Below the pieces are notes generated by a model that was given only the letters and a program-made list of their open reading frames with translations, had not been told where the DNA came from and ran no database searches. Made by a program: the position numbers and the translations under genes. From Caldilineaceae bacterium (GTDB lineage Bacteria; Chloroflexota; Anaerolineae; Caldilineales; Caldilineaceae), in the NCBI GenBank assembly GCA_020634755.1, contig JACKBC010000012.1, positions 1 through 64,000 of the forward strand: a stretch of DNA of 64,000 bases, given 5' to 3'. Shown one piece after another: positions 8,408-16,801 of the stretch (position 1 is its first letter; each line of letters begins with the position of its first letter).

Positions 8408-9991
8408 ATGACTCTTCAACCCATTCTAATCGACGGCGCGTGGGAACAGGCCCGCGCCGTAGACGGTTCCTTTTATGCTATGAACCCCGCCACCAAGGCA
8501 GCCCTGCCTTTTGAATATCCCGTTTTGGGTTTGGCCGATGTGGAGCGCATGATTGGTGCGGCTCAGCAAGCCGTTACAGAGCTGCGGGCAATTTCGCCCG
8601 AACAGATTGCGCAATTTCTGGAAACCTTTGCCGATAATATTGAGGCGCGTAAAGATGAACTGGTAGAGATGGCGCAGCAAGAGACGGCGTTGGGCAAAGA
8701 GCCGCGCCTGGGTTCAGTGGAGCTGCCGCGCACCAGCAATCAGCTGCGCCAGGCAGCGACGGCGGCGCGGGATCGCTCGTGGTGCATGGCCACCATTGAC
8801 ACGGCCTCCAACATTCGCGCTAAATTCGGCCCTTTGGGGGGACCGGTGGTGGTCTTTGGTCCCAACAACTTTCCCTATGCATTTAACTCGGCGGCTGGCG
8901 GCGACTTTGCCGCGGCCATTGCCGCCGGTAACCCGGTGATTGCCAAGGCCAACACATCGCATCCGCAAACCACAAAGCTGTTGGCCGAAGCCGCGTTCGA
9001 CGCTGTACAAGCGACGGGCATGCCCAAGGCCATGGTGCAGCTTCTCTATCGCACCAAGCCCGATGTAGGGCTCAAGTTGGTGTCGCATCCGCAGATTGGT
9101 GCGACCGGTTTTACGGGCAGCAAGAACGCCGGCCTCAAGTTAAAGGCCGCTGCCGATGCAGGTGGCAAGCCCATCTATTTGGAGATGTCTAGCGTGAACC
9201 CGATTTTTGTGTTGCCGGGTGTGCTGGCGGAGCGCAGCCAAGCATTGGCGGAAGAATTGGTGGCGTCCTGCACATTGGGCACAGGCCAGTTCTGCACCAA
9301 TCCAGGGGTCGTCGTGTTAATGGATGATGCCGCCAGCCAGGAGTTTACGCAGAAGTTGGCGGAGATTATGGCTGCTAAGCCCAATGGCACATTGCTGGGC
9401 GCGGGCGGTCCAGATGGCATTGCCCATGCGCTCAAGGTTTGGCAGGAGCATGGCGCCGAGCTGGTCGTGGGGGGCAAGCCGGTCGACGGTCCCGGCTACA
9501 GTTTTAGCAACACGCTCATGCGTGTCTCTGGCGCTGATTTTCTCGCCAATCCCGAAGCGCTGCAAGAGGAAGCGTTTGGCGTGGCAACGCTGCTGATCTT
9601 TGCCGAAAGCGCCGAGCAGATGCGTCAGATTGCCGGCAGCATAGAGGGGCAATTGACGGGCTGTCTGTACACAAACAGCCAGGGGCTGGATGATGAAATG
9701 TACGATCTAATCGAGCCGGTGTTGCGGCAGCGCGTGGGGCGTTTGCTCAACGACAAAATGCCCACCGGTGTGGCGGTTGTCCCCTCGATGAATCACGGTG
9801 GGCCATATCCAGCCACGGGACATCCCGGCTTTACGGCAGTGGGCATTCCAGCGTCCATGCTGCGTTTCGCTGCCCTGCACTGTTATGACAATGTGCGCCC
9901 GCATCGTCTGCCCGCTGAGTTGCAAGACAAGAATCCCACGGGCAGCATGTGGCGGCTAATTGATCAGGTGTGGACGCAAGGTGATGTTTAG
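8408..9991 (+). CDS. NAD(P)-dependent aldehyde dehydrogenase, 2,5-dioxovalerate (ketoglutaric semialdehyde) type
   Basis: 527 residues preceded by AAAAGGAG at a 5-nt spacing. The nucleotide-binding region has GPLGGPVVVFGPNNFPYAFN and FTGSKNAG. The catalytic nucleophile is Cys296 in GTGQFCTNPG and the general base is Glu259 in YLEMSSVNP. Both motif forms, and the ending of the protein (LHCYDNVRPHRLPAELQDKNP), fit the ketoglutaric-semialdehyde subgroup, which oxidises 2,5-dioxovalerate to 2-oxoglutarate in oxidative pentose and sugar-acid catabolism. It is 190 bp downstream of the ThDP enzyme on the same strand, perhaps co-transcribed through the heptamer tract. No other Weimberg-pathway gene is nearby, so the pathway is inferred. 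Confidence 0.85.
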   Translation: MTLQPILIDGAWEQARAVDGSFYAMNPATKAALPFEYPVLGLADVERMIGAAQQAVTELRAISPEQIAQFLETFADNIEARKDELVEMAQQETALGKEPRLGSVELPRTSNQLRQAATAARDRSWCMATIDTASNIRAKFGPLGGPVVVFGPNNFPYAFNSAAGGDFAAAIAAGNPVIAKANTSHPQTTKLLAEAAFDAVQATGMPKAMVQLLYRTKPDVGLKLVSHPQIGATGFTGSKNAGLKLKAAADAGGKPIYLEMSSVNPIFVLPGVLAERSQALAEELVASCTLGTGQFCTNPGVVVLMDDAASQEFTQKLAEIMAAKPNGTLLGAGGPDGIAHALKVWQEHGAELVVGGKPVDGPGYSFSNTLMRVSGADFLANPEALQEEAFGVATLLIFAESAEQMRQIAGSIEGQLTGCLYTNSQGLDDEMYDLIEPVLRQRVGRLLNDKMPTGVAVVPSMNHGGPYPATGHPGFTAVGIPASMLRFAALHCYDNVRPHRLPAELQDKNPTGSMWRLIDQVWTQGDV

Positions 9992-10011
9992 CGAATTTGC
10001 GGCTGATTAAA

Positions 10012-10225
10012 TAATACCAACTGCGTTTACTGAGCCAAATGGTATAAGGTAAGAGGCCAGGTCTAAATGGGGCAAAAAGTTGACATTTTTGCCCCATTTA
10101 TGATACATTTAGTCCAGAGCAATGCACTATGTTTGCGGTAGTAGAAGTTATGAATAATTGCCTCTTTGTCAGTGTGGAATTGGCAGTTATTCATGGTTTT
10201 TACAGAGCCTAATGGTATAAATTGT
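10012..10225. repeat. Family F composite palindromic element (copy F1)
   Basis: Begins ATACCAACTGCGTTTAC, which is the near complement of the end of the 53.2-kb copy. It contains a perfect 15-bp hairpin with a 7-nt loop (arms 10064-10078 and 10086-10100). It then has a second inverted repeat built on ATGAATAATTGCC and GGCAGTTATTCAT, and ends TACAGAGCCTAATGGTATAA. The strong hairpin is 73 bp after the aldehyde dehydrogenase stop but has no trailing T-run. Confidence 0.55.
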
Positions 10226-10239
10226 GCAACAAATGAAGC

Positions 10240-10640
10240 TGTCGCTGCCAAACAGGTCGTAAAGATGCTGTTTTTGGTAGAGGAACTTCCCGACTCTCAT
10301 TTGCAGTAAACAATGGTTTGCTGTAAAAAGGTTGCCCCACGAAACCGTAAGTGGGGGCCGGCATTTGGTAACGAATGTTGGACTACAACCGCAACAGAGA
10401 GTAGATCCGCCAACGAGATGCAAATCTTTTTGGTCAGGGGTGAAAGGGTGGGGTAAGAGCCCACCGGCAGATGCAGCAATGTATCTGGCCAGGCGAGCGT
10501 GCAACTGAGAGCAAGGCGAGTGGGTTTGGCTCAATGCTGCATAAGCATTTGGTTAAATCTCGTCGCAGCGGAATGGATGAAGTTGGGTAACACCCAGCAA
10601 ATCACAGACCGCCAGCCCGGCTATTTTGGCGCCGGGCTGA
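10240..10640 (+). ncRNA. rnpB: RNase P RNA (type A-like, divergent)
   Basis: The ribozyme component of RNase P, which matures tRNA 5' ends. Conserved blocks appear in the correct order: GGTAACGAATGTTGG (10368-10382, P8-like hairpin), GCAACAGAGAGTAGATCCGCC (within 10391-10411), GGGTGAAAGGGTGGGGTAAGAGCCCACCGG (across 10438-10467, the CR-II/P11-P12 block), AACTGAGAGCAAGGC, GGATGAAG, and ACAGA before the 3' end. The 5' CR-I region reads GAGGAACTTCCCGACTC instead of the expected GAGGAAAGTCC. Ends are approximate. It is immediately upstream of a tRNA cluster. A hairpin with arms AGCCCGGC and GCCGGGCT follows at about 10613-10639. Frames across this region are not genes. Confidence 0.8.
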
Positions 10641-10791
10641 GACAGATGACAGCGCAGATCCCATAATAGTCCGCAGGGCTGTTTGGGGTTTGACAGAATC
10701 GGGGGTACATTTGTTGCCAATTTGCCAGAACGACTAATTTCGGCTACAATCGGCACGGCGTTAAATTCTGTGCAATGATTGAATGCTGTAA

Positions 10792-10876
<85 letters not shown>

Positions 10877-10891
10877 TGGAATGGTTTATTT

Positions 10892-10967
<76 letters not shown>

Positions 10968-11061
10968 AATTTGGCGAATAGAAAACTTTCAATTTGCACA
11001 TTTAAACGCGAAGAGGTATAATTGCCTCTTGTCAATCAATATTGATTGAAGGTACATGCTT

Positions 11062-11136
<75 letters not shown>

Positions 11137-11139
11137 GAA

Positions 11140-11165
11140 GGGCCGACTTTCGGGTCGGCTCTTTT
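11140..11165 (+). terminator. Rho-independent terminator after tRNA-Gly
   Basis: GCCGAC (11142-11147) pairs with GTCGGC (11154-11159) across a TTTCGG loop, followed by CTCTTTT. Compact stem plus short T-run, five bases after the tRNA end. Confidence 0.65.
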
Positions 11166-11213
11166 GCAGAAATAGTCCTGTGTAGAACTTTCGATAGGGG
11201 CAAGATTCTGCAG

Positions 11214-11286
<73 letters not shown>

Positions 11287-11411
11287 CCTGAATAATTGTG
11301 AATAAAGATTCTTCATTGTACGGATTGTATTGTACTGATTATGAAGTGATTGTAAATGGGAAGTGATCCCACTCATTGACAATTGGCTGTTCACAATTAT
11401 TGAATTAGCGT

Positions 11412-11485
<74 letters not shown>

Positions 11486-11486
11486 G

Positions 11487-11514
11487 AGCCGGGGCAGGCT
11501 TGCCCCGGCTTTTT
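11487..11514 (+). terminator. Strong rho-independent terminator after tRNA-Gln
   Basis: AGCCGGGGCA (11487-11496) pairs perfectly with TGCCCCGGCT (11501-11510), then a run of five T. It starts two bases after the CCA end of tRNA-Gln. Confidence 0.85.
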
Positions 11515-11538
11515 ATCTTTCATATCATTTCAATATAT

Positions 11539-11611
11539 GGCGCCCATAGCTCAATGGCAGAGCACTTGATTGTGGATCAAGAGGTTGTGGGTTCGAGCCC
11601 CACTGGGCGCC
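11539..11611 (+). tRNA. tRNA-His (anticodon GTG)
   Basis: Acceptor GCGCCCA pairs with TGGGCGC. The additional G-1 at 11539 faces discriminator C at 11611, as is diagnostic for tRNA-His. Anticodon arm is CTTGA-TTGTGGA-TCAAG. No CCA encoded. Confidence 0.96.
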
Positions 11612-11750
11612 CCTTGAGCCGGAAAGACAGGCTTCTAAGTATGAAAATTGTTGTAAAAGTGCTGTGCTGTAAGGCGAATGAAGGATCGCCGAATAAATAG
11701 ATACAGGGCGCGCTTGTATAATAAATCTTCGGTCTACGGACCAAACCCTA

Positions 11751-11788
11751 AACGCTCGGCGGTTGCCTCCGCTGGGCGTTTTCTTTTT
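11751..11788 (+). terminator. Rho-independent terminator closing the RNA-gene cluster
   Basis: AACGCTCGGCGG pairs with the CTCCGCTGGGCGTT side (one mismatch region), followed by TTCTTTTT. It lies 140 bp after tRNA-His and ends the plus-strand RNA-gene block, before the convergent minus-strand RHH gene. Confidence 0.7.
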
Positions 11789-11879
11789 GGCGGGCTTTGT
11801 CCGTTAGAAAATTGTAACACACCATCATGATTTCATAAATGTAATTGGTTGTTACAATTTGCTGACAATTGACAAAGCG

Positions 11880-12302
11880 TTACAAGACCACCTCCGCCGG
11901 CTCCAGCCCCATTGCCTGGGCGCGCTCGTCGATCATGAGGCGCACCAGAGCCGACTTGCTGCGGCGCTCCAGCTTGGCCATTTGGGCCAACAGCTCGATG
12001 TAGTCAGACCCCAGGCTGAGACTAAGCCGATCATTCCCTTCGTCTGATCTCAAGATCTCTTTGATCCGCTCGCGTGCCTCCGGCTCCAACTGCGGCGCCG
12101 GTAGACTGGGTGCCACCGGAGAAAGCCCGGCGGACTGCGCGCGCTCATCTAGCATTAGGCGCGCCAGCTCGGTAATATCCCGGCGCTCCAGGCTGGCTAT
12201 CGCGCGGAATAGCCGGCCATGCTCCTGCCCCACAAAGATCGTGGCGCGCTCGCTGGCCGATGTGCGGCCGATCTGCGATTTCTTCACGCTTGCCATATAC
12301 AT
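11880..12302 (-). CDS. Protein with two tandem ribbon-helix-helix-like modules
   Basis: 140 residues. The ATG at 12302 is preceded by AAAGGAGGTGAGTA, an excellent ribosome-binding site. Two similar halves are visible: LFRAIASLERRDITELARLM then LDERAQSAGL (about 31-60), and YIELLAQMAKLERRSKSALV then RLMIDERAQAMGL (about 100-132). Each looks like the helix-helix part of an RHH (MetJ/Arc-type) DNA-binding unit preceded by a short strand (RATIFVGQ; DRLSLSLG). RHH proteins normally dimerise, so one chain could form a pseudo-dimer or join two operators. No toxin partner is adjacent; the neighbour is divergent. The function as a transcription regulator is inferred. Confidence 0.7.
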   Translation of the reverse strand: MYMASVKKSQIGRTSASERATIFVGQEHGRLFRAIASLERRDITELARLMLDERAQSAGLSPVAPSLPAPQLEPEARERIKEILRSDEGNDRLSLSLGSDYIELLAQMAKLERRSKSALVRLMIDERAQAMGLEPAEVVL

Positions 12303-12378
12303 TACTCACCTCCTTTCATTGATGAACTGAGAAAATAGTACACCAAACGGTCTCTCTTATCAATACTTTTGTGCAAAT

Positions 12379-12990
12379 TTGCGCGGCGGTCCCGGCACAG
12401 GGTATGACATAGTGGGCAATGTACAAGCTGGCCAGCCGCTGGCCGTTACCGCGCGCACTGGTGCTGGCGATTGGTATCAACTTGACAGTGGGGCCTGGAT
12501 CGCTGCCTTTCTCGTTGACTATGCGCCCAGCGTGGATGTGGCCCAGGCCATTCCATCTCTGCCAACCCCCACAACGGCGCCCACTGCTGCGCCTACGAAT
12601 CCACCGCTGCCTATGGCCCCATCGCCTGCGCCACCACCTGCCGAGCCGGCTGAAAGTGATGGAACCGCCCGCATTGTCATCGAAAACGTCTACTATGACG
12701 GCCAGGTGTATCGCGTCGAAAGCGACGAGTATGCAGTGATTGCCAACCTGGGCAGCATGCCCGCTAACATTGGCGGCTGGCTACTCAATGCAGGTGACCG
12801 CGGCCAAGATTTTGTCTTTCCGAGCCTTGAGTTGGCTCCGGGTCAGCGCGTGCGCGTTTACACGAATGAATATCATCCAGAAAGTGGTGGCTTCAGCTTT
12901 GGTAGTGGAAGCGCAATCTGGAACAACAAGGGAGATTGTGGAGTCCTTTTGGACAAAGCGAGGACGCAGGTATCTTCGTACTGTTATTAG
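12379..12990 (+). pseudogene. 5'-truncated SH3b / lamin-tail-domain exported protein
   Basis: The frame opens only at a TTG at 12379 inside an SH3b-type motif (NLRGGPGTGYDIVGNVQ). The nearest upstream in-frame stop is at 12328 and there is no ATG, signal peptide or good ribosome site between. Residues 1-50 are the bacterial SH3 fold, 57-95 a Pro/Thr/Ala linker, and ~97-203 a lamin-tail domain (ARIVIENVYY, VIANLGSMPANIGGWLL, SGSAIWNNKGDCGVLLD) that ends in the usual way. An exported wall protein is expected to have a signal peptide, so this is probably a decayed or rearranged gene whose 5' part is lost. An unusual TTG-started cytoplasmic protein is less likely. Confidence 0.65.
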
Positions 12991-13008
12991 GTTTCCTCAA
13001 GAACCATA

Positions 13009-13061
13009 GTACCTATTCAGCCGTCCCCTGAGCTTGTCGAAGGGGACGGCTGAATAGGTAC
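13009..13061. repeat. Family E perfect palindrome, copy E1
   Basis: Twenty-base arms (13009-13028 and 13042-13061), exactly complementary, start GTACCTATTCAGCCG. They enclose TGAGCTTGTCGAA. It lies 19 bp downstream of the truncated SH3b gene, so it could act as a terminator, but a diverged copy at 24.95 kb argues for an interspersed repeat. Confidence 0.75.
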
Positions 13062-13221
13062 GAACCATAAATATATAGAATTTCCCCATTTTCCTACCCC
13101 AAAAGCCATTTCAGCTCCCCGACTCCCTGGCCGATAGCATAGGAGCCCTCCTATGCTATCGCGTAGCATAGAGCCTCAACCATTGCCTGATGCAGGAAGC
13201 TGTTGAGCAAGCTATACTATC

Positions 13222-13333
13222 AAACTCAGTACACCACAACGGCAAACTCAGTACACCACAATGGTGTTGGCGATACAGGCGTCGGTCTCGATTGGTGAAT
13301 CCGGCCCTATCTCCTGCTGTTGCGATCTACTGA
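13222..13333 (+). repeat. Family A repeat, copy A2, with a partial tandem copy
   Basis: Full element 13248-13333, from TCAGTACACCACAATGGTG to GTTGCGATCTACTGA. A truncated second start (ACTCAGTACACCACAACGG) lies at 13225-13242. The last base of A2 is also the first base of the next repeat (B1), so the two elements are fused end to end. Confidence 0.8.
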
Positions 13334-13421
13334 CTTATGTTACGCAACCCCGGAGAAAAGTCGGTTCGCCGACGTTCTTGTTTCTCGCTAGCAGGCTGGC
13401 TGTCACTGCGTCACGTGAGCT
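13333..13421 (+). repeat. Family B palindromic repeat, copy B1
   Basis: Starts ACTTATGTTACGCAA and ends ACTGCGTCACGTGAGCT. The core hairpin is AAGTCGGTTCGCCGACGTT, followed by the CTCGCTAGCAGGCTGGCTGT segment shared by all four B copies. Confidence 0.75.
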
Positions 13422-13537
13422 ACTGAAACTAGCTTCTGTTGGAGAAGGCTGTAGGTGTGCGCGGCCCATTTGCGGCTCTGCCTACTTTTATCCAGCTTTT
13501 GGAAAACCGATCATTGATGTTCGATCTGTTCTGAGTT

Positions 13538-13618
13538 TCATGACACCGCAACGGTGCTGGTGATCCAGGCGGTTTTGTTGGGGGAATCCAGCCCATTTTT
13601 GCCGTTGTGATATACTGA
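13538..13618 (+). repeat. Family A repeat, copy A3
   Basis: Starts TCATGACACCGCAACGGTG and ends GTTGTGATATACTGA. It lies 30 bp upstream of the response regulator start, so it overlaps the probable promoter or leader. Confidence 0.75.
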
Positions 13619-13647
13619 GTTTAGATTCAGCCAGGGAGAAACTTTTT

Positions 13648-14349
13648 ATGCACCCCAAAAGGATACTTGTGGTGGATGACGACCGCGCCATGCGGCGCGC
13701 GCTGACCATGAGCTTAGTCAAAAACGGCTATGATGTGCGCCCCGAGGAAAATGCCGAAAATGCATTTGCTCTCCTGAGGCATTGGCAGCCCCATCTGGTT
13801 TTATTGGATATTGGATTGCCCGGTATGGATGGTCTGGAAGCGCTGCGCCAACTGCGCTACACAACGAAAACGCCAGTCATCTTTGTCACCAGCCGCCGGC
13901 GCGAACTCGATGAAGTTATCGGACTAGAAATGGGGGCGGACGACTATATTACCAAGCCATTTCATCTTGATGTGCTATTGGCGCGGGTCAAGGTGGCGTT
14001 GCGGCGGAGCGGCGCGTTGGCAATGGAGTCGGTAAAGACGCCGCTTTCGGTTGGCGACCTTTGTATGGATCCACGCACCTTCCAGGCTGAGCTGGGTGCA
14101 CACACACTGGATTTGACCCCCAAAGAGTTTGAGCTCCTTTTTTATTTGGCCACGCGTGCCAAAGAGGTGGTTTCCGTAGAGGATATTGTGACAAACGTGT
14201 GGGGCGAAGATTGGGTCGGTGAGACGCAAACGGTCTATGTCCACATGCGCTGGCTGCGCAAAAAGGTTGAAGTTGATGCAACTCGGCCCAGGCGGCTGCT
14301 CACCGTGCGGGGGCTGGGCTATAAATTTGTTCCGCATGAAGCTGCATAA
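13648..14349 (+). CDS. OmpR/PhoB-family response regulator
   Basis: 233 residues preceded by AGGGAG. The receiver domain (residues 4-118) has the acidic pocket at VVDDD (D10-D12), phosphoacceptor D54 in LVLLDIGLPGMDG, and K103 in DDYITKPF. The C-terminal winged helix (about 130-230) includes LDLTPKEFELLFYLA, TNVWGEDWVGETQTVYVHMR and LLTVRGLGYKF. It is a transcription factor, paired with the histidine kinase that begins 43 bp later. Targets are unknown. A family A repeat sits directly upstream. Confidence 0.93.
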   Translation: MHPKRILVVDDDRAMRRALTMSLVKNGYDVRPEENAENAFALLRHWQPHLVLLDIGLPGMDGLEALRQLRYTTKTPVIFVTSRRRELDEVIGLEMGADDYITKPFHLDVLLARVKVALRRSGALAMESVKTPLSVGDLCMDPRTFQAELGAHTLDLTPKEFELLFYLATRAKEVVSVEDIVTNVWGEDWVGETQTVYVHMRWLRKKVEVDATRPRRLLTVRGLGYKFVPHEAA

Positions 14350-14392
14350 GAAGTAAATAATCTGGCGTCTACATCCATAAGACAGAAGGCAC

Positions 14393-15844
14393 ATGTTACG
14401 TACATTACAGTCACGCTTTGCGCTCAGCCATTTGTTGCCGGTTCTGCTGGTAATTCCCCTCATTGGGTTGGCCGCGCTTTATCTGGTGGAGACGCGCTAT
14501 TTTTTGGATAGATTGGCATCGGAATTGGTAGTGCAAGGGTCGCTGATTGCTGAACTGATCCAAGGCGATGCGCAGCTTTGGAATGATCCTCAGGCCGCGG
14601 CTCAGCTTGTGGCCCGATTGCAACCGAATCTGCAAGCCCGGTTGATGCTGCTCGATCGGAGCGGGCATCTGCTCTCTTCCAGCTTGGTCAGTGACGAGTC
14701 GCGGGTGGGCCAGGTGATTACATCGCCCGTTGTGGCAGATGCGCGTAATGGTGCGCCGGCTTGGCAATCGATTTACAGCACTGGCTTGCATGAACAGATT
14801 GTGGATGTTGCTTTGCCGGCGTTTAACCGGCAGGCACAAGTCATTGGGATTGTCCGGCTTTCCCACCGCATGAGTGAGGCGCGCGCTGAACTTTCGACAT
14901 TACGGTGGGTGTTGGTGGCGCCTTTTCTGGTTGGGATTGTGGTTGCCATTGGACTGGCGCTGTTTTTGGCCAACTCGTTGGCGCAGCCTTTGTTGCGCCT
15001 GCGTTACGCCATGGCGCATTGGAACATCCAACAGCCGCCCGAGCCGATTACCGAACATGGCCCCGAGCAGATTCGCGCGCTGATCGCCCAGTTTAATTTG
15101 ATGGCCAGCCAGCTCCACGAATTGGAAGGCGGGCGACGACGATTGCTCGCGTCTATTATCCATGAACTGGGGCGCCCCATTGGGGCCATCAAGCTGGCGG
15201 CGCAATACCTGGTGGAATATTACACCGATGACCCTGCGACGACTAAAGAGATGATTGTCGATATTGATGAACAGACCGACCATTTACAAACCATGTTGGA
15301 CGATCTGGTGCTATTGGCCAATAGTAGTGAAAGCCAGTTTGGTTTAGATATACAGCAGGTGGATGTGGCGCCGATTTTGAAGACGCAAGTGGATCTGCTG
15401 GCGCTCAAGGTGGCCGCCAAGAAGATTGCGCTTGTTTGCCAAATTGTGCCTAATTTGCCGCGCGCAGCGGTGGACCCTACCCGGTTTGCCCAAATTATTA
15501 GCAATTTATTGGATAACGCTGGCAAATACACACCTGCCGAAGGCCGGGTTACGCTCACGGCCTCGGTGGCAGACGTGGTGGCAGAAGCGACGGCAAAAGC
15601 GGTGCATCGGCAAATGTTGGCCATAGAAATTAGCGATACGGGGCCCGGCATTCCACCGGCAGAGCAGGAAAAGATCTTTCAATTTTTCTATCGAAGTTCA
15701 AACTCTTCCGCCGACGTTCAACAGGGCATGGGCATTGGCCTGGCGCTGGCTCGTCAACTGGCGGAAGCGCAAGGTGGCCAATTGATTGTGCGCAGCCGCC
15801 CCGGTAACGGCGCCACCTTTGTGCTCTACGCGCCTTTGGCTTAG
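14393..15844 (+). CDS. Sensor histidine kinase (HAMP, HisKA, HATPase)
   Basis: 483 residues. Two membrane helices (about 11-33 and 171-194) enclose a ~135-residue extracytoplasmic sensor domain. A HAMP-like linker follows (ANSLAQPLLRLRYAMAHW). The H-box is SIIHELGRPIGAIKLA with phosphorylated H257; here Gly-Arg replaces the commoner Lys/Arg-Thr/Asn. The N-box is IISNLLDNAGKYTP, G1 is ISDTGPGIP, and the G2 region is GMGIGLALARQLAEAQGG. It would phosphorylate the response regulator encoded immediately upstream. The signal sensed is not evident. Confidence 0.92.
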   Translation: MLRTLQSRFALSHLLPVLLVIPLIGLAALYLVETRYFLDRLASELVVQGSLIAELIQGDAQLWNDPQAAAQLVARLQPNLQARLMLLDRSGHLLSSSLVSDESRVGQVITSPVVADARNGAPAWQSIYSTGLHEQIVDVALPAFNRQAQVIGIVRLSHRMSEARAELSTLRWVLVAPFLVGIVVAIGLALFLANSLAQPLLRLRYAMAHWNIQQPPEPITEHGPEQIRALIAQFNLMASQLHELEGGRRRLLASIIHELGRPIGAIKLAAQYLVEYYTDDPATTKEMIVDIDEQTDHLQTMLDDLVLLANSSESQFGLDIQQVDVAPILKTQVDLLALKVAAKKIALVCQIVPNLPRAAVDPTRFAQIISNLLDNAGKYTPAEGRVTLTASVADVVAEATAKAVHRQMLAIEISDTGPGIPPAEQEKIFQFFYRSSNSSADVQQGMGIGLALARQLAEAQGGQLIVRSRPGNGATFVLYAPLA

Positions 15845-15898
15845 GGTCATTTAGTGCCCGTGGTGCAGCATAACCAAGCGCCTAATCGCACTATCTAA

Positions 15899-15986
15899 TC
15901 TCACATTACGCAGCGGCAGCCAGTCTGCTAGAGAGAAACAGGAACGACGGCGAGCCGATTTTCTGCCAGGCTTGCGTAACATAAGA
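15899..15986 (-). repeat. Family B palindromic repeat, copy B2 (inverted)
   Basis: Reads CTCACATTACGCAG...GCTTGCGTAACATAAG on the plus strand, the complement of copies B1, B3 and B4. It lies 55 bp after the kinase stop. The B family is therefore found in both orientations relative to neighbouring genes. Confidence 0.75.
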
Positions 15987-16052
15987 TTTAATGTTGATTT
16001 AAGGTAGACGCAAACTCATCATAATGTCCCCTCCCTTCCTCTCATCTATAAT

Positions 16053-16137
16053 TAGTACACCGCACCGGTGTTGGCGAGATAGGCGTCGTTCTCGTTTATT
16101 GAATCCAATTCTATTTCTTGCGATTGCCATCTACTGA
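16053..16137 (+). repeat. Family A repeat, copy A4
   Basis: Starts TAGTACACCGCACCGGTG, where the hairpin loop/stem differs slightly from other copies, and ends GATTGCCATCTACTGA. Confidence 0.75.
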
Positions 16138-16228
16138 TAATAATCCATATCACAGCGCTCGTTATGGCAAAACCTCAATTGTGAGCGTGGCCGCCCCCAA
16201 ATACAACCCGCGCGTATTAGAGGCCCGT

Positions 16229-16432
16229 ATGAATTTCATCCCGCTATTTGTCATGGTTGTATTGATCATAAGCGCGCTCCTGTTGCTGATTACGTGGCGC
16301 CATGAACAACGCTTGAGTCGCTCTCCTTCTTTGTGGTACGCGCTTGAACCCAATTCCCTCCTCTTAATGGGCTTACTGCTCCTGGCCATTGTTGTGCTGC
16401 TGGTTTTTATTGGACTGGTTATCTGGTTCTAA
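16229..16432 (+). CDS. Small two-helix membrane protein of unknown function
   Basis: 67 residues from MNFIPLFVMVV. The longer upstream frame reads through repeat A4 and is low quality, and AGAGG lies 6 bases before this ATG. Two hydrophobic helices (about 3-22 and 44-66) are separated by a basic loop (WRHEQRLSRSPSLW). No family is recognised. It stands alone between repeats. Confidence 0.45.
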   Translation: MNFIPLFVMVVLIISALLLLITWRHEQRLSRSPSLWYALEPNSLLLMGLLLLAIVVLLVFIGLVIWF

Positions 16433-16536
16433 CGAAGTTTGCACATTTTTTAGGTATCCCCGCGATTTTTAATGTTGATTTAATGTTGAAACAAGGTCCA
16501 CATAATGACCGTGGCCAACGCGCTCCTGTATAGTTA

Positions 16537-16620
16537 GGACTTACGCAAGCCTAGACGGAAAATGGCCAGGTCAGCTATCTTATGCTCTCCTGGCGATGCA
16601 CTGGCGCTGCGTAAGTCGTG
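16537..16620. repeat. Family C palindromic repeat, copy C1
   Basis: Ends are GACTTACGCAAGCC and GGCGCTGCGTAAGTC, with an internal GGCCAGG...CCTGGC pairing. The ends resemble those of family B, so B and C may share ancestry. The 360-bp gap 16433-16800 holds this repeat and no recognised gene. Confidence 0.65.
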
Positions 16621-16801
16621 ATAGTAAGAAAAATCACCCAATCATATCCGTCTAAACCCAAATTATCACTCCAGAACGCTTAATTACAACTGCTCAATCA
16701 TAACAACACGACTTACATAGCGCCAGTCGATCTTTCAGAGTGGAAAGCCTCGCTCTCGAGATGGTTTTGCGCTAAGCTCGCATAAGTTACTCAGCACAAT
16801 G

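Noticed and set aside
10187..10534. Protein-coding genes overlapping 10187-10534
   Set aside because: The region is RNase P RNA by several conserved blocks; the frames have no protein features.
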